A stretch of DNA of 9,873 nt from assembly GCA_050014815.1 (NCBI GenBank), contig JBEKCP010000167.1, positions 1 to 9,873 of the forward strand. Reading direction: 5' to 3'. Source of the DNA: JBEKCP01 sp050014815 (lineage in GTDB: Bacteria; Planctomycetota; Planctomycetia; Pirellulales; Thermoguttaceae). The position numbers and the translations under genes were made by a program. Positions 6,409-9,873 of the stretch are shown one piece after another (the first letter of the stretch is position 1; every line of letters starts with the position of its first letter). The notes beneath the pieces were generated by a model that saw only the letters and a list, made by a program, of their open reading frames with translations, was not told where the DNA came from and made no database searches.

Positions 6409-6540
6409 CGTCCTCCCTTCTCTTCGGAAAGCCGTCAAGCCGCGATGAGCGTCGGACGTGGGCGTGCTACGTCCGTCCGGCCGGGAATCGCCGGAACATC
6501 CGGCAAGGGTTCGTTGATCCTAAGCGCTCGCAATAAGGTT

Positions 6541-6643
6541 GTTTAGCGGGCGACCTTGCTGCGCACCGTGCCCTGCCCGCCGTGGAATTCGCGGGTCTCC
6601 ACGGCGGGCAGGGCACGGTGCGCAGCATGGTCGCCCGCTAAAC
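6541..6643. repeat. Inverted-repeat element with GTTTAGCGGGCG termini, copy 2 (46-base arms)
   Basis: Arms at 6541-6586 and 6598-6643 are complementary over 46 bases with a single mismatch (6556/6628), around an 11-base centre containing GAATTC-like sequence. Termini GTTTAGCGGGCG and the inner GCCCGCCGTG match copy 1 at 3858-3931; the bases between those blocks (ACCTTGCTGCGCACCGTGCC) are extra. It encodes nothing and stands between divergent genes, directly upstream of the metal operon promoter. The remaining space 6409-6540 shows only a small hairpin, GCCGGA-ACA-TCCGGC (6490-6504), and no convincing promoter for the protease. Confidence 0.85.
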
Positions 6644-6663
6644 GGCGATGGTGTACACACGAC

Positions 6664-6691
6664 TTGCCCCGTCCACCATTCGTAATACAAT
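6664..6691 (+). promoter_or_regulatory. Putative promoter of the metal-uptake operon
   Basis: TTGCCC (6664-6669), a 16-base spacer and TACAAT (6686-6691). The start point would fall near 6698, about 29 bases before the regulator ATG. The -10 box is inside the palindrome 6683-6697. A perfect 8-base palindrome GTGTACAC (6651-6658) lies just upstream of the -35. Confidence 0.55.
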
Positions 6692-6697
6692 GTATTA
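6683..6697. promoter_or_regulatory. Perfect 15-base palindrome over the -10 box, probable operator
   Basis: TAATACAATGTATTA is a perfect 7-1-7 dyad of AT-rich sequence in otherwise GC-rich DNA. It covers the -10 hexamer, the classic position for a repressor site. The gene 29 bases downstream encodes a ribbon-helix-helix protein, a fold that binds short inverted repeats as a dimer, so autoregulation is the simplest reading. It does not match the Fur, Zur, MntR or NikR consensus sites as I remember them. Confidence 0.65.
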
Positions 6698-6726
6698 AAC
6701 CCAGGCGCAAACGAGGGGGCGAAAAC

Positions 6727-7017
6727 ATGACCGGCAAAAGGAAGCAGGACATCATAACCTTCAAAGTCGATAAGGCCCTGCGCCGGGCGCTGGAAGGGGT
6801 CCAGAATCGCTCGGAGTTCATCCGCTCGGCCATCCTGACCGCCCTGGACAGCGTCTGCCCTTTGTGCAAAGGTTCCGGCATCCTCACGCCCGACCAGCGG
6901 CGGCACTGGGAGACCTTCGCCAAAAGGCATTCCTTCGAGGAGTGCGAGGACTGTCACGCGGTACACCTGGTCTGTGCGGCTGATCCCGGCGAGGAGGCCT
7001 CGGATGGGGCGACCTGA
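6727..7017 (+). CDS. Small ribbon-helix-helix regulator with Cys/His metal-binding half
   Basis: A 96-residue protein. Residues 8-40 fit a CopG/MetJ-type ribbon-helix-helix: strand IITFKVD, helix KALRRALEGV, then the typical NRSEFIRSAILTAL helix. The second half is not a known RHH partner domain: C44-P-L-C47 with KGSGIL, then H60, H68, C73-E-D-C76-H77, H80 and C83, a spacing like a zinc ribbon with extra ligands. NikR combines RHH with an ACT-like nickel domain of different sequence; this looks like an analogue with another sensor. It is first in an operon with a zinc/manganese-type ABC importer and overlaps the next gene by 14 bases, so I infer a metal-responsive repressor of its own operon. 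The ATG has GAGGGGG about nine bases upstream. Which metal, and whether Cys/His bind it for sensing or for folding, is open. Confidence 0.8.
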   Translation: MTGKRKQDIITFKVDKALRRALEGVQNRSEFIRSAILTALDSVCPLCKGSGILTPDQRRHWETFAKRHSFEECEDCHAVHLVCAADPGEEASDGAT

Positions 7018-7924
7018 CGCTGCCCGCTGGGGCTGGTTCCTCGCGCTCGTTCTGGGCGCCGCCGTGATCCTGATTGTGGGGCGGCGCGGGCCAGCAGACG
7101 GGCAGGCCGTGGTTGGGGCTCCAGGAGGCGACGCGCCAATGGAGACCTTCGCGGGGATTCCGCCGCTGGCCTGGCTGGTCGAGCGGATCGGCGGCGACCA
7201 CGTCCACGTCGAGGTGCTGGTCCAGCCCGGCAGGGAGCCCCATACCTTCGAGCCGACGCCGCGGCAGGTCATGGCGCTGGGCCGGGCACGGCTCTTCTTC
7301 AAGGTGGGCATGCCCTTCGAGAGCCGGCTGGTGGAACGCATGGCACGGGGCCCCGGGGGCTTGACGGTTGTCGACGCGACCGAGGGCATCGTGAAGCGGA
7401 CCATGGTCGAGGACCACGACGAGGACGCGGCGGGGCCCGATCCGCACGTCTGGCTCTCGCCGCCGCTCTTGCGGACCATGGCGGCCAACGTCGCCAGCGC
7501 ATTGGCCGGGGCCGATCCGTTCCATGCGGCCGACTACCGGCGCCGCCAGGCCGACCTGGCGACACAGATCGACGCGGTCCATGCCCGAATCCAACAGCGG
7601 CTGGCCCCGTTTCGCGGCCAGCGGTTTTACGTTTTTCACCCGGCCTTCGGCTATTTCGCCGAGGCTTACCACCTGGTGCAGGAGCCGGTCGAGATCGAGG
7701 GCAAGTCGCCGACGCCCCGACAGCTTTTCGCGCTGGTCCGCCAGGCCCGTTCGGACGGCGTGCGGGTGATATTCCTCCAGCCGCAGTTCGACCCCTCCAG
7801 CGCCCGGGCGGTAGCGCGGGCCATCGGCGGGGTCGTGCTGCCCCTGGATGATTTGGCCAAAGACGTACTGGTCAACCTGAGCGACATGGCGGAAAAGATT
7901 GCGGCGGCTGACAGCAACCGATAA
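7004..7924 (+). CDS. Metal ABC transporter, solute-binding protein (ZnuA/TroA type)
   Basis: Cluster A-I binding protein, 306 residues, which captures zinc or manganese outside the inner membrane and delivers it to the permease. Expected ligands are present: H80 in EPHTFEPTP, H148 in DPHVWLSP, H212 in FHPAFGYF, and D282 in PLDDLAKDVLVNLSDMA. His at the third position is more usual in zinc proteins (ZnuA, TroA) than in manganese proteins, which often have Glu. The His-rich loop of many ZnuA proteins is reduced to a short acidic stretch EDHDEDAAGPDPH. Residues 9-25 are a membrane segment without a lipobox Cys, so the protein is exported or stays anchored as a non-lipoprotein. ATG 7004 has GAGGAGG seven bases upstream and overlaps the regulator gene by 14 bases. 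Confidence 0.9.
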   Translation: MGRPDAARWGWFLALVLGAAVILIVGRRGPADGQAVVGAPGGDAPMETFAGIPPLAWLVERIGGDHVHVEVLVQPGREPHTFEPTPRQVMALGRARLFFKVGMPFESRLVERMARGPGGLTVVDATEGIVKRTMVEDHDEDAAGPDPHVWLSPPLLRTMAANVASALAGADPFHAADYRRRQADLATQIDAVHARIQQRLAPFRGQRFYVFHPAFGYFAEAYHLVQEPVEIEGKSPTPRQLFALVRQARSDGVRVIFLQPQFDPSSARAVARAIGGVVLPLDDLAKDVLVNLSDMAEKIAAADSNR

Positions 7925-7940
7925 TAAGCGCCGACAGTAG

Positions 7941-7974
7941 CCGCGGATGAATATCCGCGGATGAATATCCGCGG
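7941..7974. repeat. Short tandem repeat forming alternative hairpins
   Basis: CCGCGGATGAATAT occurs twice in a row (7941-7954, 7955-7968), followed by a third CCGCGG (7969-7974). Each CCGCGGAT-GAAT-ATCCGCGG forms an 8-pair hairpin with a 4-base loop; the two hairpins share the middle arm and exclude each other. It sits in the only gap within the operon, 17 bases before the ATPase start. Confidence 0.8.
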
Positions 7975-7990
7975 AGAAAGGAAACACACG

Positions 7991-8767
7991 ATGCCCACCC
8001 TCCCTGACCCGGTCGTCGAATTCCGCAACGTCGCTTTCGCCTACAACGGCACGCCGGTGCTGGAGGATGTGAGCTTCGTGGTCCGGCGGAACGAATCGGT
8101 GTCGATCGTCGGCCCGAACGGCGGCGGGAAGACTACGCTGCTCAGGCTGGTGCTTGGGCAATTGCAGCCGACCTCCGGCGAGGTGCGGGTGTTCGGCCGG
8201 GCGCCGGCGGCCGCGCGGCTGCGGATCGGCTACATGCCGCAGCACGCCAACTACGACCCGCTGTTTCCCGCCACCGTAATGGACGTGGTGCTGATGGGCC
8301 GCCTGGGCCGCGGCGGACTCGGCGGGCGATTGGGCTGGTTCACCCGCGCCGATCGCCAGGCAGCCAGGGAGGCCCTCCGGCAGGTCCACCTCGATCCCCT
8401 GGCCCGGCAGTCCTTCGCCACGCTCTCCGGCGGACAGCGGCAGCGCGTGCTGGTTGCCCGGGCCCTGGGCTGCCAGCCGGACCTGCTGCTGTTGGACGAG
8501 CCCACCGCCAGCGTCGATAGCCTGGTCGAGGCCCGGCTGTTCGACGTCCTCCGCGAGCTCGGCCGGACCATGACGGTGCTCTTGGTCTCCCACGACCTGG
8601 GCTTCGTCGCCGACCTGGTCGAAAACGTCGTCTGCGTCAACCGGCGGGTGGTCGTCCATCCGACGAGTCAAATCACCGGCGAGCTGATCCGCGACATCTA
8701 CGGCGGCGACGTCCGCATGGTCCGCCACGGCGACGTCGTCTGCCACCGGGAGCACGTCCATGAATGA
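7991..8767 (+). CDS. Metal ABC transporter, ATP-binding protein (ZnuC type)
   Basis: A 258-residue cytoplasmic ATPase that powers the metal importer. All ABC motifs are intact: Walker A GPNGGGKT (41-48), Q-loop Gln84 in YMPQHANYDPLFP, signature LSGGQ (145-149), Walker B LLLLDEP (D169, E170), D-loop SVD and switch His201 in SHD. The block QHANYDPLFPATVMDVVLMG is typical of the zinc/manganese branch. The C-terminus is odd: RHGDVVCHREHVHE ends in a Cys/His cluster that could touch metal. ATG 7991 has AAAGGA about ten bases upstream; an earlier in-frame ATG at 7961 falls in the tandem repeat and is unlikely. It overlaps the permease gene by 8 bases. Confidence 0.93.
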   Translation: MPTLPDPVVEFRNVAFAYNGTPVLEDVSFVVRRNESVSIVGPNGGGKTTLLRLVLGQLQPTSGEVRVFGRAPAAARLRIGYMPQHANYDPLFPATVMDVVLMGRLGRGGLGGRLGWFTRADRQAAREALRQVHLDPLARQSFATLSGGQRQRVLVARALGCQPDLLLLDEPTASVDSLVEARLFDVLRELGRTMTVLLVSHDLGFVADLVENVVCVNRRVVVHPTSQITGELIRDIYGGDVRMVRHGDVVCHREHVHE

Positions 8768-9611
8768 TTTTATCGATGCCCTCCGTGATCCCGACATCCC
8801 GATCCTCCGCGACGCCCTGTGGACGGGCCTGGCGGCCAGCGTGGCGCTGGGCATCATCGGCACCTACGTGGTCACGCGGCGGATCAGCTCGATCGCCGGC
8901 GCGATTTCCCACAGCGTCCTGGGCGGAATCGGCGCCGCCCTCTACCTCCAGGTTGTCGCCGGCTGGCGGTGGTGCGACCCGATGTACGGGGCCGTGGCCG
9001 CCGCCCTGCTGGCCGCGGTGGTCATCGGACTGGTCAGCCTCTACGCCAAGCAGCGGGAAGATACCGTCATCGGGGCCCTCTGGGCCGTAGGGATGGCCGT
9101 CGGGTTGCTCTTCTTCGCCAAGACCCCCGGTTACACCGACCCGATGAGCTACCTCTTCGGAAACATCCTTACAATCACCCGCGACGACCTCTGGCACGTG
9201 ATCGCCCTGGACGTGCTGGTCGTCGGCCTGGGGGCCGTGCTCTACAACAAGTTCTTCGCCGTCTGCTTCGACCAGGAGTTCGCCGAGCTCCGCGGCGTCC
9301 GGGTGAAGATATATTACATGCTCCTCCTGTGCCTGACGGCCCTGACCGTGGTGCTGCTGGTCCGCGTGGTCGGCACGGTCATGGTCATAGCGATGCTGAC
9401 GCTGCCGGCCGCCATCGCCGGCCACTTCGCCCGCCAACTGTGGCAGATGATGATCCTGGCCGTGCTGGGGTGCATGGTCTTTACGGCGGTGGGTTTGGGC
9501 GTGAGCTATCGCTTCGACGCCCCCAGCGGCCCGGTGATCATCATCCTGGCCGCTGCCACCTACCTGGCCGTGGTCCTTGGCCGCCGCGTGTGGAGAACCG
9601 GCGCGGTGTAG
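8760..9611 (+). CDS. Metal ABC transporter, permease (ABC-3 family, ZnuB type)
   Basis: A 283-residue inner-membrane permease of the ABC-3 family with about eight hydrophobic segments, which forms the channel for zinc or manganese with the upstream binding protein and ATPase. Family features include the RRISSIAGAISHSVLGGIGA block after the first membrane segment, SYLFGNILTI, the cytoplasmic EFAELRGVRVKIYYMLLL stretch, and VRVVGTVMVIAMLTLPAAIA near the end. ATG 8760 overlaps the ATPase stop by 8 bases and has GGGAG eight bases upstream, so the operon is tightly coupled. The last 52 bases overlap the convergent gene on the other strand. No terminator is visible after the stop. Confidence 0.92.
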   Translation: MNDFIDALRDPDIPILRDALWTGLAASVALGIIGTYVVTRRISSIAGAISHSVLGGIGAALYLQVVAGWRWCDPMYGAVAAALLAAVVIGLVSLYAKQREDTVIGALWAVGMAVGLLFFAKTPGYTDPMSYLFGNILTITRDDLWHVIALDVLVVGLGAVLYNKFFAVCFDQEFAELRGVRVKIYYMLLLCLTALTVVLLVRVVGTVMVIAMLTLPAAIAGHFARQLWQMMILAVLGCMVFTAVGLGVSYRFDAPSGPVIIILAAATYLAVVLGRRVWRTGAV

Positions 9612-9873
9612 AAGAACGCCTCTATCGTGTACGACAGCAATCGCCAGGTCCCTTCCGGCAGGATCGCCGGGTGCGACTTGTCGCAGGCGATCTTCAACGT
9701 CCCCTGGTCGCCATACAGCAAGGCATGGAACCCCTCGTGCGGGCTCGTGACGCGCCCGACTGCCGCACGCGACGGCACGAGCGTAAGGGCATCCCCCGCC
9801 GCCGTGAACTTCGCCTCGTAGTAGCGGCCGTCGATGCAAAGTAGTTTCTGTTGCGGAAACCCGTGTAGGGTGG
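9560..9873 (-). CDS. Unknown, probably secreted planctomycete-type protein, C-terminal part
   Basis: Partial gene: the minus-strand frame is open from the window edge to a TAG at 9562-9560, giving about 103 residues with strongly GC-rich third codon positions. Visible sequence includes LLCIDGRYYEAKFTAAGDAL, TLVPSRAAVGRVTSPHEGFH, ALLYGDQGTLKIACD and PEGTWRLLSYTIEAFF, which reads as a beta-rich domain. I have seen this pattern in uncharacterised secreted planctomycete proteins, but it carries no function I can name. The last 20 or so residues (TAPVLHTRRPRTTAR) are read antisense from the permease gene and look unlike the rest, so the true C-terminus may be lost or the end newly acquired. Confidence 0.65.
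   Translation of the reverse strand, partial: TLHGFPQQKLLCIDGRYYEAKFTAAGDALTLVPSRAAVGRVTSPHEGFHALLYGDQGTLKIACDKSHPAILPEGTWRLLSYTIEAFFYTAPVLHTRRPRTTAR

Noticed and set aside
6556..6726. N-terminal extension of the ribbon-helix-helix regulator
   Set aside because: It would run through the 46-base inverted repeat, the promoter and the palindrome. ATG 6727 has a good ribosome binding site and starts just before the RHH strand.
6727..7017. Calling the regulator NikR
   Set aside because: NikR is about 130-140 residues with an ACT-like domain and a different His/Cys pattern. Only the RHH half is comparable.
6884..8863. 659-codon open frame on the minus strand across the metal operon
   Set aside because: It reads antisense to three well-recognised transporter genes, and its product is rich in His, Arg, Asp and Gly with no domain pattern.
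8673..9839. Long antisense and alternate-frame reading frames over the permease gene
   Set aside because: The permease frame has clear membrane segments and family motifs; the others are compositional shadows.

Overview
The window is GC-rich bacterial chromosome, read here as Planctomycetota (a Pirellulales-like lineage is my best guess). The basis is the family content: a fused MFS/spermidine-synthase-type membrane protein, a ROK kinase with a CGCGRRGHLE zinc motif, a secreted protein of a type I associate with planctomycetes, and short GC-rich inverted repeats between genes. No marker gene fixes the taxon, so this is inference. Gene content is mostly housekeeping and transport. The unusual material is in the intergenic spaces and in one small regulator gene.

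Left part (1-3230, minus strand). Transcription runs right to left: a membrane-anchored protein with an NlpC/P60-like C-terminal domain (1785-3101), then a ROK sugar kinase (658-1701) with its own good promoter, then the N-terminal third of a fused MFS/spermidine-synthase-like membrane protein (1-656) that begins one base after the kinase stop and runs off the window.

Middle part (3230-6540). A lone FliN/SpoA-domain gene (3455-3841, plus) sits behind a sequence that closely resembles a sigma-28 (FliA) flagellar promoter. It is followed by convergent carA (3947-5077, minus), which has a leader of about 180 bases with several hairpins behind a TATAAT box. Next is a tail-anchored trypsin-like serine protease (5380-6408, minus). 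Four sizeable inverted repeats punctuate the spaces between these genes. Two of them, at 3858-3931 and 6541-6643, share the same 12-base termini and look like members of one dispersed element family.

Right part (6640-9611, plus). A compact metal-uptake operon is laid out as regulator, solute-binding protein, ATPase, permease. The first gene (6727-7017) encodes a 96-residue protein with a ribbon-helix-helix DNA-binding half and a Cys/His-rich half of zinc-ribbon type. The next three genes encode a cluster A-I (ZnuA/TroA-type) metal-binding protein, its ABC ATPase and an ABC-3 permease. A perfect 15-base AT-rich palindrome overlaps the -10 box of the operon promoter, 29 bases before the regulator start. 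The most interesting hypothesis here is a small NikR-analogous metal sensor, with a different metal-binding domain, that controls its own operon and metal uptake. The window ends in a partial minus-strand gene of unknown function (9560-9873) whose 3' end overlaps the permease gene tail to tail.
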